Shown: positions 1 through 9,600 of the stretch, in pieces
Layout: every line of letters starts with the position of its first letter
Position numbering within the stretch: the stretch's first letter is position 1
Assembly: GCA_014385025.1 (NCBI GenBank)
Contig: JACRTB010000002.1
Span: 124,001-188,000 of the forward strand
From: Yanshouia hominis
GTDB lineage: Bacteria; Bacillota; Clostridia; Oscillospirales; Ruminococcaceae
Reading direction: 5' to 3'
Length of the DNA: 64,000 nt
Position numbers and translations under genes: made by a program
The notes under the pieces: generated by a model
What the model was told of the DNA's origin: nothing
Database searches by the model: none
Seen by the model: the letters and a program-made list of their open reading frames with translations, nothing else

Positions 1-2283
1 AGCTGCGCGTCCGGTATGGTAAGTCATGCTGTCTGTGCCGCCGGAAGAAATGGCAGAGCTGTTGCCGTCGACATAGCCGCGCCCGATTTTGCTCTGGCTG
101 TCCCAGTCGGAAAACTCCACCAAATAGAGCAGCCAGACCGCGCACCAAGACGCGAAGTCATACTCGCTCCACTTACTACCCTTTCCTCTGGCACCGGAAC
201 GAGCCGATGCGCGGGTCAGGTTGACCAGCGGCGCAGCGCCGGTCTTGGAATAATGGCCGGAGATCGTGTTGTAGCGGCCGACATACTTGCCGGAGCCGGG
301 GTGTTTGGTGAAGCCACTCTTGGCCTTATCCGCGATGTAGAAGTACCGTTTCTTGTTGGCGGCATCGTCGATAATACGGAAGTAATACTCGGGGATGAAG
401 ACGACGGTATCGTAGCTGCTTCGAGAGAAGCCGCTCTGCCCCTTCTTGTAGCTTACGGCATTGTTGATGATGTTGTACTCGTCCATGCCGCTCCACGGGA
501 GATAGCTGTCGAAGGGAGAGCTGCCGGCGCCGGTACCGACCGCAGGCGCGGGATTCGTGGTGATGTCGACATTGACCAGTCCGTTCGGATCGGTGGACTT
601 TTTCAGGCGGGTCAGCGCCGTCGACTGTGCATTGTAATTCCAGCAGACACCGAAGACCTTGACATAGGACAGCTCCAGCGTATAGCCGGTGTAGGAGCTG
701 CAAGCTACGCTGCCGGTGGCCGTCTCGCCGTTCTTGGTGGCGGTGACGCTCCACGTGCCGGTGTTCGGCAGGTAGAACTTTGCCGTTCCGCTGCTGGTGG
801 CCGTGAGTGTGGTGGAGCCGTTGACCGCCTTGACCGTAGAGCCGCTGTCGATGGTGACGGTGAGGGTGCAGAACTTCACCGTTGCGGTGTAACTGCCGCC
901 GGAGGTCGACACCGACGCGGACGCCGTGGACGAGGATACCCCGCTCTTGGTGGCCGTCACGGAATAGGTGCCGGCATAGTTGACGGTCAGCGCACACTTG
1001 CCGTTGCTGCCGCAGGTGCCGGTATACTGCTTCGTGCCAAGCGCGGCGGTCACGACTGCGCCGGATTCCGCCGTTACGGTCAGCGTAGCCGCGAAGTAAC
1101 TCAGCGTCACCGCGTACTGCTTGACCTGATCCACGACCACAGTCTCGGTGGCGGTGGTCTGCCCGTTCAGCGTGGCATACAGCGACCATGTACCATAGCC
1201 AGGGAGATCAAAAACGCATTTACCGCCGACGCTGGTGCCAGTCAGCGTAGTCTCGCCGTTCGTACAGGTGATAGCCGATCCGGTGGCAACAGAGACCTCC
1301 AGCTGTGGAGCCACGCCGCCGCCCTTGGGCTTTTCCCATGTATATACGCCGGTCTGATCGTTGGCTGCCGTGCAGTAGAAGGTCTGCATGGTGTCTGTGT
1401 TCAGATACGACTGGCCGACCGAGCCCTTCGTGCTGGAGGTCGGATCGGTCTTGCCGGTGAGTGGCTTACTTCCGTCCAGCCCCTTGGAGAGCGTGTCGAG
1501 GTCGCTGGAAACGCCATCAAGGAAGGTGTCGAGCGATTCACCGTTATAGGTCAGATCGGCCGCGTCGCTGGCGCCGGACAGCTTCCACTGATACTTGCCG
1601 CTGCTGTCCTTGCCGCTGCAGACGTATTCCTTGCCCGTAGCGCTGTCATAGTAGTGCTGCCCTGCGGTACCCTCGGTCGTGTCTGTCGGCGCTCCTGAGC
1701 CTGTTGCAAGTGGATAACCGTAGTCCTTTCCGGCGACTGCCGCAGAGATATTCCCGTTCCCGTCGCCCAACAGCAGACCCTTGACCATGATCTTATCCTG
1801 CTTGGTCTTTACCGCCTCAGTGATGGCAGCGGACATATCGCTCTGTGTGACGCAGGCGCTGGTGTCGACCGTCACCGTCCATGTGCCGGTATTCGAGCAG
1901 GAGATCAGCGCGTAAAAGGTGTAGACGAAATCCGGCGATTCTGTCTTGCTGGGAATGGGAACGCCCTGCTCCAGCTGGAACAAGGCGATCATGGCGGACG
2001 CTCCTCCATCCACGCTGGCAGATACGCGGAACTGATTCAGCGTATAGGCCGTATTCGGCGCAGCGATGCGGAGCTTCAGGCGAATGCCGGAAGATACCCT
2101 CTCGCCGCCCAGCAGGCTTGCAGTCTGCTTTTCGTTGACGAGGGCGGTCTGTGCCATCATTGCCGCCGCCGCGACGGTGCCCTGCCCCGCAGCTGCGCTG
2201 TCGAAGTTCAGGGTCTTTTCATTCACCCACTCATTGAGCAGGCTGTTGCCGGCGTTGGTGATGACGCCGTTCCATGTTGCCAT
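1..2283 (-). CDS. Phage tail fibre / receptor-binding protein, C-terminus cut by window edge
   Basis: The frame is open from the ATG at 2283 to the window edge (761 codons, no stop). An SD (GGAGGTG) lies just upstream. Residues 1-130 begin MATWNGVITNAGNSLL, like the attachment end of a tail fibre. Two 'question' segments of the type TGKTDPTSSTKGSVGQSYL (around 190-330) are followed by three tandem beta-rich repeats of about 80 residues with the theme GTWSVTATKNGETAT. The last segment seen has WLLYLVEFSDWDSQSKIG and TDSMTYHTG, a pattern I associate with C-type-lectin-fold tail proteins of Clostridia phages. It follows the gpI-like gene, the usual fibre position. Host recognition is inferred. 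The large open frames on the other strand and in other frames here are shadows. Confidence 0.8.
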   Translation of the reverse strand, partial: MATWNGVITNAGNSLLNEWVNEKTLNFDSAAAGQGTVAAAAMMAQTALVNEKQTASLLGGERVSSGIRLKLRIAAPNTAYTLNQFRVSASVDGGASAMIALFQLEQGVPIPSKTESPDFVYTFYALISCSNTGTWTVTVDTSACVTQSDMSAAITEAVKTKQDKIMVKGLLLGDGNGNISAAVAGKDYGYPLATGSGAPTDTTEGTAGQHYYDSATGKEYVCSGKDSSGKYQWKLSGASDAADLTYNGESLDTFLDGVSSDLDTLSKGLDGSKPLTGKTDPTSSTKGSVGQSYLNTDTMQTFYCTAANDQTGVYTWEKPKGGGVAPQLEVSVATGSAITCTNGETTLTGTSVGGKCVFDLPGYGTWSLYATLNGQTTATETVVVDQVKQYAVTLSYFAATLTVTAESGAVVTAALGTKQYTGTCGSNGKCALTVNYAGTYSVTATKSGVSSSTASASVSTSGGSYTATVKFCTLTVTIDSGSTVKAVNGSTTLTATSSGTAKFYLPNTGTWSVTATKNGETATGSVACSSYTGYTLELSYVKVFGVCWNYNAQSTALTRLKKSTDPNGLVNVDITTNPAPAVGTGAGSSPFDSYLPWSGMDEYNIINNAVSYKKGQSGFSRSSYDTVVFIPEYYFRIIDDAANKKRYFYIADKAKSGFTKHPGSGKYVGRYNTISGHYSKTGAAPLVNLTRASARSGARGKGSKWSEYDFASWCAVWLLYLVEFSDWDSQSKIGRGYVDGNSSAISSGGTDSMTYHTGRAA

Positions 2284-2300
2284 AGTAAAACACCTCCGTG

Positions 2301-2888
2301 TCAGTATCGAATGGCGGCCGCGCTGTCGACCAGCTCGCAGCCGATGCAGGCCGCGCCGAAATACTCTGTTGCCAGTCCTCCGGCGTCGTAGTATTCTACC
2401 TCGTCCAGCACCGAGCGCAGATTCTTGTAAAAGGCAACGCGGTCGATCACGCGCTGATGTCTGACGGGGTCGACATCCTCATAGGTGGCGTCGATCAGCA
2501 GCTTGAAGTGGTACGGCTTGCCACCGTATTCCCACCATTCGCTGACCTGCGTATCGGGGTAGATGGCGGAGATCGCCAGCACGACCGCCGCCTTGGTGCC
2601 GAGCCTGCGGTGAACATTCCATGAGTCTTTCAGCGTCCGGCGCTTTTCCTCCAGGGTGTAGTTGGCGTCCCACCAGTCAACCTTGAAGTCGTTCGCCAGA
2701 ATGTCCAGCAGCTCGTTCGGGAGCCGGTCGATCTGTGAGTAGATCGACACGCGCTCGATCTCGCCTACGCGGGCAGCCAGCACCTCGGCAACAGCAGAGG
2801 CAAGCGCTGCCATATTGTCGTCATTGGCAAGGACTGCCGGCAAGGAGGCCAGCAGGTTTTCCTTCGTGATGCCGTGCGCCTTATTCAT
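2301..2888 (-). CDS. Phage tail protein I (P2 gpI-like)
   Basis: This 195-residue protein starts MNKAHGITKENLL; its ATG overlaps the stop of the upstream baseplate J gene by 8 bases. The central segment (about 45-150) has the gpI pattern: LPNELLDILANDFKVDWWD, then EEKRRTLKDSWNVHRRLGT and a WWEYGG segment. In P2 the gpI protein sits at the baseplate edge and connects to the fibre. The order J, I, fibre is kept here. The alternative upstream ATG in the same frame would lie inside the J gene and is not needed. Confidence 0.88.
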   Translation of the reverse strand: MNKAHGITKENLLASLPAVLANDDNMAALASAVAEVLAARVGEIERVSIYSQIDRLPNELLDILANDFKVDWWDANYTLEEKRRTLKDSWNVHRRLGTKAAVVLAISAIYPDTQVSEWWEYGGKPYHFKLLIDATYEDVDPVRHQRVIDRVAFYKNLRSVLDEVEYYDAGGLATEYFGAACIGCELVDSAAAIRY

Positions 2889-4020
2889 CCTCGTAGCCCC
2901 CATTCGTGGCCGTGATGGTCCCGACCGACGCAACCTGCGGCGTCGTGTCGTCGGAGCCATCCCGCAGCGTGGTAAAGACCGGGCTGGTCAGCGCCACGCG
3001 CTTGATGCCGGTCTGCATGAGCTTTCCGATCAGCACGGAGGGGTTGATGTCGCGCCCCAGCTTCCCGCACTGCCACGCGACGAACTCAGCCACGGCCTTG
3101 TCGACCGCAGCCTTGATCTTTGTGGAACTGAGGGAACTGTCCTTCGGCACATAGTAGGTGAAGGTGATATTGTAGCTCACCTTCTGCGGGTCCTTGACAG
3201 AGACCTTGTCCGTCAGCGGCCGCACCGTGTCATCGTTGCAGGCGGCGAGGACAGCATTCTTGATCTCCGTGGTAGCGATGGTGCCGTCGTCCATGAGGAC
3301 ATAGAGGTCCACCGCTCCGTCGCTGGGACTGTTCGCCACCACGTCGGCGATCTTGGTGCTGACCTGCTTGGCAAAGTAGATATACCCGCCCTTGGCCCCG
3401 GCGCAGCTGTAAGCGTCCTGACTGGCGCGCATCAGCTCATAGAACTCGTCGTCAGTGGCCTGGTCTGCGCCGTCATCGCTGGCGGTGAGGTTTTCGCAGC
3501 GCTCACAGTAGTCGAACAGGTCAACGAAGGTGTTGATCTGTCCCACTGCGTAGCCGTTGCCGACCGCACCAACAGTCTGGCAGCGGATCTGCACATCGGC
3601 ATAGGTCTCGCCGATGGACACATAGGCATCCGCGACCGTCTCCCATGTCAGCGTACCGCTGGCGTCGGTGACGCGCGTACCGGCAGGAATGAGGATCGCC
3701 GTGGTCTGTGCCTCGGAGATATGGAAGCGCTCGGTGCAGACCGCAGCCTGCGCCGCCGGGCGCTGCGTGACATAGAACAGCTCGGCCAGCGCGTCCAGGT
3801 TTTCCCCTTCCGCGCGGCTTGGGATATTCTGATTGCCTGTGTAATTGTTCAGCCCGCGCTCCTGGATCACCACGGCGGCCACGAACTGGATAAACAGCTT
3901 TTCGGGGCTGGCGGGCTTCACGCTGACGCCGGTGATTTTTTCGTAAATGGAGATCAGCAGCGATTCCACCGCTTCGGTGTCGGTAGAAACGAACTGATAT
4001 CCCGTATTTCTCTCACTCAT
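2881..4020 (-). CDS. Baseplate J-like protein
   Basis: This 379-residue protein fits the baseplate J family (P2 gpJ, Mu gp47): an N-terminal helical part, a middle ITAG-like segment (IPAGTRVTDASGTLTWETV, about 115-135), and a C-terminal part that ends ...NGGYEDE. The family forms the wedge of contractile-tail baseplates. The start ATG overlaps the stop of the gpW/gp25 gene by 8 bases, so the pair is probably translationally coupled. No disruption is seen. Confidence 0.92.
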   Translation of the reverse strand: MSERNTGYQFVSTDTEAVESLLISIYEKITGVSVKPASPEKLFIQFVAAVVIQERGLNNYTGNQNIPSRAEGENLDALAELFYVTQRPAAQAAVCTERFHISEAQTTAILIPAGTRVTDASGTLTWETVADAYVSIGETYADVQIRCQTVGAVGNGYAVGQINTFVDLFDYCERCENLTASDDGADQATDDEFYELMRASQDAYSCAGAKGGYIYFAKQVSTKIADVVANSPSDGAVDLYVLMDDGTIATTEIKNAVLAACNDDTVRPLTDKVSVKDPQKVSYNITFTYYVPKDSSLSSTKIKAAVDKAVAEFVAWQCGKLGRDINPSVLIGKLMQTGIKRVALTSPVFTTLRDGSDDTTPQVASVGTITATNGGYEDE

Positions 4021-4333
4021 TGATGATGTTCACCTCCACGGTAGGGATCAGCCTGCCCGGGGCGTTTCTGTCGGCCGCAAAGGTCACATTCACCACCTCG
4101 GCGCGGGGCTCATATTCTTCCACTGCCTCTTTGACCTCGGAATACATCATAGGCATAGCTACCGGCAGAGGCTTATCCACGAACTTCTGAGGAAGACCGA
4201 AGCCGCGATACAACGGACAGGTCCCCTGCCGCGTGGAAAGGATAATGGCGATATTCTGCAAGACAGAGCGTACGGTGTCAGTCTCGTTGAGCTGCACCGC
4301 GCCGATGTCAGATGCGGTCACCTTGTAGCTCAT
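4013..4333 (-). CDS. Baseplate assembly protein W / gp25-like
   Basis: This 106-residue protein has the gpW/gp25 signature: TVRSVLQNIAIILSTRQGT, then CPLYRGFGLP, a conserved patch in this family, and EAVEEYEPRAEV. In contractile-tail phages this protein joins the baseplate wedge to the sheath. It sits between the U/V genes and J. The spacing to the gpU-like gene upstream is only a few bases. Confidence 0.9.
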   Translation of the reverse strand: MSYKVTASDIGAVQLNETDTVRSVLQNIAIILSTRQGTCPLYRGFGLPQKFVDKPLPVAMPMMYSEVKEAVEEYEPRAEVVNVTFAADRNAPGRLIPTVEVNIINE

Positions 4334-4340
4334 GGCAGCT

Positions 4341-4742
4341 TTACCCCCTCAGATACTCTTGCAGGCTGACGGACACGGTGGCGCTGGTGACGTTGCCGCG
4401 TCCGTCATAGGTTTCCATCTTCATCTTGTGATCAAGCACGGACCAGCGATATTTCCCGTAGCCCTTGTTGCCGATCACCAGCGGGACGGCGATGCCGCCG
4501 CGCTCATAGTTCCACAGCTTCACGACCTCGGCGATAGGATCAACGCCGAGGTAAGCGGAGAGAACGATGTCGAAGGTCATCTTGTCGGGGTCAAGGCCGG
4601 TGAACTCCGTAAGGGCGTGTGTGCCGTGCCGCTGATGGGTCGCGTACCGGGCCGACCCAGACCAGGTGACATTATTGATCGTTTCGATCGTGCGGTCAGA
4701 CACCGTAAAAACGATGTCGCCCAGACAGCCGACCATTCCCAT
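4341..4742 (-). CDS. Phage tail protein gpU-like
   Basis: This 133-residue protein starts at the ATG at 4742 (MGMVGCLGDIVF). An AGGAGG lies 9 bases before it, inside the last codons of the upstream gene; a TTG at 4748 is possible but badly spaced. The C-terminal SATVSVSLQEYLRG and the segment HGTHALTEFTGLDPD resemble the P2 gpU family, which acts at the end of the tail tube. Its place among the gpV, gpX and gpD-like genes supports a tail assembly role. The exact role in this phage is inferred. Confidence 0.75.
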   Translation of the reverse strand: MGMVGCLGDIVFTVSDRTIETINNVTWSGSARYATHQRHGTHALTEFTGLDPDKMTFDIVLSAYLGVDPIAEVVKLWNYERGGIAVPLVIGNKGYGKYRWSVLDHKMKMETYDGRGNVTSATVSVSLQEYLRG

Positions 4743-4744
4743 GC

Positions 4745-5095
4745 TCAAAAACCTCCTAACACAAAACCGTCCCCGTTGAATACCGGAAGGTATAGGCAGA
4801 GGACGCGGTCATTCACCTTCGGCATCCAGTAGGTCAGATGCGAGCCGGGCAGGTGGTCGTGGTCGGGGAATTCGCTGGCTGTGCCGCCGCCGGTGAAGGT
4901 GTCCGTGATCTCATGCGTGTGCTTTGCGTCCGGCTTTATGTAGAAATTCGCTTCGTAGTGCTGGAGCACATAAAGCCAGTCCGAAATGATGCCTGTGTCC
5001 TTAAACTTGACACGAGCCCTGCGCTTTGCGCTGTCGACGGCCGTTACCGTGCCGGTCTGAACGAGCCTCGAAAGGATATTCTGCAGTTCGTCCAT
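4745..5095 (-). CDS. Baseplate assembly protein gpV / spike-like
   Basis: This 116-residue protein starts at MDELQNILSRLVQTG; its ATG shares one base with the TGA of the gpD-like gene (TGATG). It contains an OB-like segment, TGTVTAVDSAKRRARVKF, and WMPKVNDRVLCLYLP, typical of gpV/gp45-type spike proteins. It also has HTHEITDTFTGGG with HDHLPGS, the kind of histidine-rich stretch that binds iron in phage spike tips. It is short for the family (P2 gpV is about 210 residues), so the beta-helix part is reduced. Confidence 0.82.
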   Translation of the reverse strand: MDELQNILSRLVQTGTVTAVDSAKRRARVKFKDTGIISDWLYVLQHYEANFYIKPDAKHTHEITDTFTGGGTASEFPDHDHLPGSHLTYWMPKVNDRVLCLYLPVFNGDGFVLGGF

Positions 5096-6444
5096 CAATA
5101 TCCCTCCAATGTCTTGCGCAGCTTGACCTGCGTGGTATAGCCGGACGAGCCGACCGAGTGCGCAGCCTGCTCCACAATGTATTTCCCGTCCCACGCACCC
5201 CAGCCGGTGAGCTTGGCTGTGACGCCGGCCACGATATCCGGATTGCCGGGCAGCGTAAAGGTCGCGGTCTTTGCGTACTTGTTGTGCAGCCGGAGATATT
5301 TTTCGGCCTTGGTCTTAGCCTCGGCCACGCTTGCCACCTTCGCGGTGATCTCCAGCTGCTGGTTGTTCTTGGCCTTGTCGTTGTAGTCCTCTACCTTGAC
5401 GGTGGCCTCGATGCACTTTCCTGTGCCGGGGTCCGTGTAGCTGACGCGGCAGGAAGCGTACTGCGTTCCGGCCGTTCCCGCGTTCAGCTTGTGCTTGGTG
5501 TAGCTGCCGCTGCCGCGGACGATGGTCAGCACGGGGGATTTCTTTTCGTAATCCTCCTGGTCGAAAAGTACGATCAGGTTATTGGTGGCTTTCAAAGAGA
5601 TACCCGCCTCGTGGCACAGCTTGGAGAGAAAGGCGATGTCGCTCTGCTTGTACTGCTCCACGCGGCCATAGGACGGGTCGCTGTTGGCGAGGAACATACA
5701 GGTCATTCCGTTGGCAGCGGCCATCTCGTTTGCGATGCCGGAAAGCGTGTAGGCCTCCCATGCCTTGGATTTCTCCGTCTGGCGGATCTGTGCGCTGTAC
5801 GGAAGAGCCGTCGCCTTGATGGTGATGGTGTTCGGCGGGCCGGAGGCGTCAACGCTGTCCAGCTCAAACTGTCCGCAGTCCAGCACCTTATCCCTGCCGC
5901 CGCCCGTCCAGTTCTCCCGAACGAACACGGCGCTGATCTTGAAGCCGGCGCCGGACGCAGAGGCAGGAGCGGCGGCAGAAGCATCGCCGCCCCCGCCGCC
6001 GGATTCCTTGATGTACGATGCGCTGACATAGGCGGTTTTGCCGTTATAGCTGACCTTCGCCCAGCCGTTTTCGATGCCCTCGACCTGCAGCTCCGCGCCG
6101 CAGACCAGAGCACCGTATTTACCGTAGCTGGTGCTGGGGCCAGAGCGGACATTCAAGCCGCTTTTGGCGGTGACCTTGTAGGACTTTGCCGCACCATCGG
6201 TCTTGGCCTTGGAGGACGCGGACAGGCTCCCTGCGGAGGCTGCTGCGTCGATGGCATCGGCCAGCCACTTTTTGAGCCATATATCATCGCGGTCCTGAAG
6301 CTTCAGCTGCAGATCGTCGGTGCCGTCCGCCTCCTTGTCGGTGTAGGTGGCCGACAGGAAATAGGGGCGCATACTGCCGGTGATGTCCGCGCCCTGAAAA
6401 AATATCTGCGCCGTGACGCGGCGCGCCTGATTCGGGCTGCTCAT
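5095..6444 (-). CDS. gpD-like tail hub protein with inserted SH3b domain
   Basis: This 449-residue protein starts at MSSPNQARRV; the ATG overlaps the stop of the gpX gene (ATGA). The N-terminal and C-terminal parts fit the late control D / gp27-like hub family (for example FFQGADITGSMRPYFLS, and DIVAGVTAKLTGWG near the end). Between them, at about residues 88-147, lies a bacterial SH3 domain with SGLNVRSGPSTSYGKYGAL, followed by a GGGGG linker and an Ala/Ser-rich stretch. SH3b domains usually bind peptidoglycan, so this hub may touch the cell wall during injection (inference). Confidence 0.87.
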   Translation of the reverse strand: MSSPNQARRVTAQIFFQGADITGSMRPYFLSATYTDKEADGTDDLQLKLQDRDDIWLKKWLADAIDAAASAGSLSASSKAKTDGAAKSYKVTAKSGLNVRSGPSTSYGKYGALVCGAELQVEGIENGWAKVSYNGKTAYVSASYIKESGGGGGDASAAAPASASGAGFKISAVFVRENWTGGGRDKVLDCGQFELDSVDASGPPNTITIKATALPYSAQIRQTEKSKAWEAYTLSGIANEMAAANGMTCMFLANSDPSYGRVEQYKQSDIAFLSKLCHEAGISLKATNNLIVLFDQEDYEKKSPVLTIVRGSGSYTKHKLNAGTAGTQYASCRVSYTDPGTGKCIEATVKVEDYNDKAKNNQQLEITAKVASVAEAKTKAEKYLRLHNKYAKTATFTLPGNPDIVAGVTAKLTGWGAWDGKYIVEQAAHSVGSSGYTTQVKLRKTLEGY

Positions 6445-6653
6445 CCGACCACCTGCTTCCACGGGGGCAGGGCGTCGCCGACATCCTCAGCAGGGTCGGG
6501 CAGCTTCAGCACGATCCCGGCCGGAAAGGTGTAGTACCCGAGATACTGCGGATTGAGATTCATCAGCCGGTCGGTGTACGCTTCGCTCCCCAGCTGGGAG
6601 AAGGCGATGCTGTCCCACATATCGCCCTGAATGGTGGTGTAGGTCTTACTCAT
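6441..6653 (-). CDS. Tail protein X (gpX, LysM-like)
   Basis: This 70-residue protein, MSKTYTTIQGDMWDSIAFSQLGSE, is a typical gpX: a LysM-like fold with GDMWDSIA and YTFPAGIVLKLP. P2 gpX acts in tail assembly between the tape measure and gpD genes, the same order as here. It overlaps both neighbours by 4 bases (ATGA). Confidence 0.9.
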   Translation of the reverse strand: MSKTYTTIQGDMWDSIAFSQLGSEAYTDRLMNLNPQYLGYYTFPAGIVLKLPDPAEDVGDALPPWKQVVG

Positions 6654-9600
6654 TTGTAGGCCCTCCTTGCGGTGTCGATGCCGGCCTCCTCCATGACTTC
6701 AAGGACGCGCTCGGCGAACTCGTCTCCGTACTCACGCAGAGCTTCCACCGTCTCGGGCGATGCGCCGCCGTTGATCTGAAACACGATCTGCAGCTCCACC
6801 GATCCGGCGCCGGAGCCTGCGCCCGGCTCTGCCGAAAGCGCGCCGTCGCCATGGATGGCGTGCAGTGCCTCCAGCAGCTGCGGGGCGAAGGTGACGGCCT
6901 GGATCTCCATGCTCTCGCGCATAGCGGCGGTCTCCTCGGCGGTCATGACCTGCTCGCCGCCGTTGAAGTAGACCAGCTCCGGGCCGTTTTCGCCGACGAG
7001 GGCAAAGCCGGGTGCGGCGGACTGCGTACCAACTGCGTAGCCGGGAATACTGCCGGCCGTTCCGGTACCGGACGCGGACAGTGCGGCTCTGGCTGCGGCG
7101 GCGACGCGGTTGTAGGCGGCGGTCACCTGGGGCAGCATACCGACAGCTCCGTCGATAAATCCCTGAATGGTGGCCTGCGCGCTTGCCTTGGCCTCGTCGC
7201 CAAGGTCCATCGCTTCAATGTCCTCGGCAAGCGCCGTCTGCAGCTCGTCCATGGTGACCGTGAAGTCGGTCTTGAGGTCGGCTACGCTCCCCGCTGCGTT
7301 CTGCTGCTCCTGCTGCAGAGTCTTCCAGTTGGCTACCATCGTGGCCAGCTGCTCGTCGGTGGCGCCTGCCATGCCGGCGATCGCGTTCACGCTGTCGGAG
7401 CTGCCGTCAGCAAAGGAGGCGATCATGTCGCTCAGCCCCTCGATGTCGGCGCTGCGGTCAGTCAGGGATTGCAGGTTGGCGTTGTAGTCCTGCCAGTAGG
7501 TGATCTGGCTCTCCAGCGCGGAATTGATGCTGCCTGCGCTGGTTGCAACGACCTTTGCGGCCTCGTCCCAAAGCTGATACTGTCCGGATATGCTTTCGTA
7601 TGCCGCGCTGTACGCCTCGTTGTAGGACTCCACAAGGGCGTTGATCTTTTCCTGCACGCCGGAGATGGCAGCCTGGAACTCGCTGACCTGTGCAGCAGCC
7701 TCCTCGGACGCGCCAGTGCCTTCGTTCATGGAGGCGGTCAGATTCTTGACCGCCTCTTCCGCGAGGGCGATCTCCGCCTCAGCATCGGAAACGGCGTCTG
7801 CGTCCTCTTCCATCGCCTTGTTGTAATTTTTGATGGACTTCTCAGCCGCCCATATCTCGTTGTTGGTGTCGTAGATGGAGTTTTGCAGGTCGTAGTATTC
7901 CTGCGAGAGAAAAGCGGTCGCATCGGTGTAATAGCCGTACTGGTCGTAATAGGCATCCGCCTGCTTCTGCGCGTCTGCCCATAGCGCATCCATCTGCGCG
8001 TAGGTATCAGACAGCTTCTGCTGGGCGGCCTCCAAGCTGTACTGCGCCTTGGTGAGTCCGATGCTGTTTTCTTCTGCCTCGATCAGCACGGCGGAATACT
8101 GGGAGTACAGCTCGGTGAGCTGATCCTGATAGGCCTGCTGCATGGCATTCTGCTTCCACGCCTCGGTGTTGGCGCGGAGCGCTTCGGTGCCACCATTGAT
8201 GGTGTCGGTTTCGAGGTCGATATAATCGGCCAGCTCCGGCACCACCTGGCAGAGCAGAGCCAGGGTGTTGTGGTACTGCCTGTGCTGCTCGTCGGTATTG
8301 AGCCCCGCCGCCTCCAGCTCCTCCAGCTTGCCGATGTAGGTGTCTGCGACGCCTGCAGCGGCCATGGTGGAGGTAACAGTATCGTCATAGGTGGCCTTGG
8401 CCTCGTCCATCGCCTCCCGCATTCCTCGGGCGGCTTCGGTCAGCTCCTTCACGCTGGGTACGGCGTCATTCGCTGCGGAGGAAGCAAGGGCAATAATTCC
8501 TGCTGTAACAACTCCCACGGCTGCCGCAACGCCCATAATCACATTTACACCAGGCGTTACGGTGGTGAGGAAAGCCGCAGCGGCTGCTGCGATCTTCGCT
8601 TTCAACGCAAAAGCTGCCGCCGCAACTGCGGCAGCTCCCAACGCAGTAGACAGTCCAGTTATAGCGGCAACGACCCCAGGATTTGCTTGAACGTATTTGG
8701 TGATTTCGTTGAGGACCTTCGTGCCGACGCCGTAAGCCTCGCTGAGCGCGGGAGTATAGGCGTCGCCGATGGCTACCTTGAGGTTGTTGTAGGCGTTCTG
8801 CATCATGGTCAACCGGCTCTGCGCGGTGGCGTAGCGCTTGTTGGCCTCGTTGGTGAGGGCGGTATTCTGCTGCCAGGCGGTATTTGCAGTGTTCACCGCG
8901 CCGGTCATCTGGTCTGCGGCAAGACCCAGGGCTTTGAGCATATTGCTCTGCCGGATGCCGGTCAGACCCAGGTCTTCCAGTACGAGGACGGTGCTCTCGC
9001 CCTGCTCGTCCAGCTTGCCGAGCCCGCCGATGAAGGAAGTCAGGGCGCTCATGGCGTCGTTCTTCCACGCAGAAGAAAATTCTTCGGAGGACATACCCGC
9101 GATACGGGCGAACTCCGCGAGGTCGTCCCCGCCCTTTGCAACGGCCTTTTCAATGGCGTTGAGCGTCTGGGTCATGGCGGTACCGCCCGCCTCGGCTTCG
9201 ATGCCGACAGAGGACATCGCCGCCGCCAGAGCCATGATCTCCGGCTCGGTCAGTCCGGCCAGCTTACCCGCCGACGCCAGGCGCGTACCCATCGCCACGA
9301 TCTCGGATTCCGTCGTGGCGAAGTTGTTGCCAAGGTCAACGATGACAGAGCCGAGCCGTCCGTAATTGTCCGTTGCCATGCCGGTAATGTTGGCGAAGCG
9401 CGCAAGGGCGGTTGCTGCCTCGTCAGCTGTCATGTTGGTGGCAGTGCCGAGCATGGTCATGATCTCGGTGAAGTCCAGCAGGGCGTCCTTTTGGATGCCG
9501 AGCTGTCCCGCGGCTTCGGCTACCGCTGCGATCTCCTCTGTGGTGGCGGGGATCTCCGTGGACAGCGCCTTGATGGAATCCGACATTGCCGCCAGTTCCT

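Noticed and set aside
326..1189. 287-codon minus-strand frame inside the tail fibre gene
   Set aside because: It is another frame of the fibre; the protein text is His/Arg-rich nonsense, while the fibre frame is open through the whole region.
16..1698. 560-codon open frame on the plus strand at the left end
   Set aside because: It is the antisense shadow of the tail fibre gene in GC-rich sequence; it has no ribosome site and a composition rich in Gly, Ala and Arg unlike a real protein.
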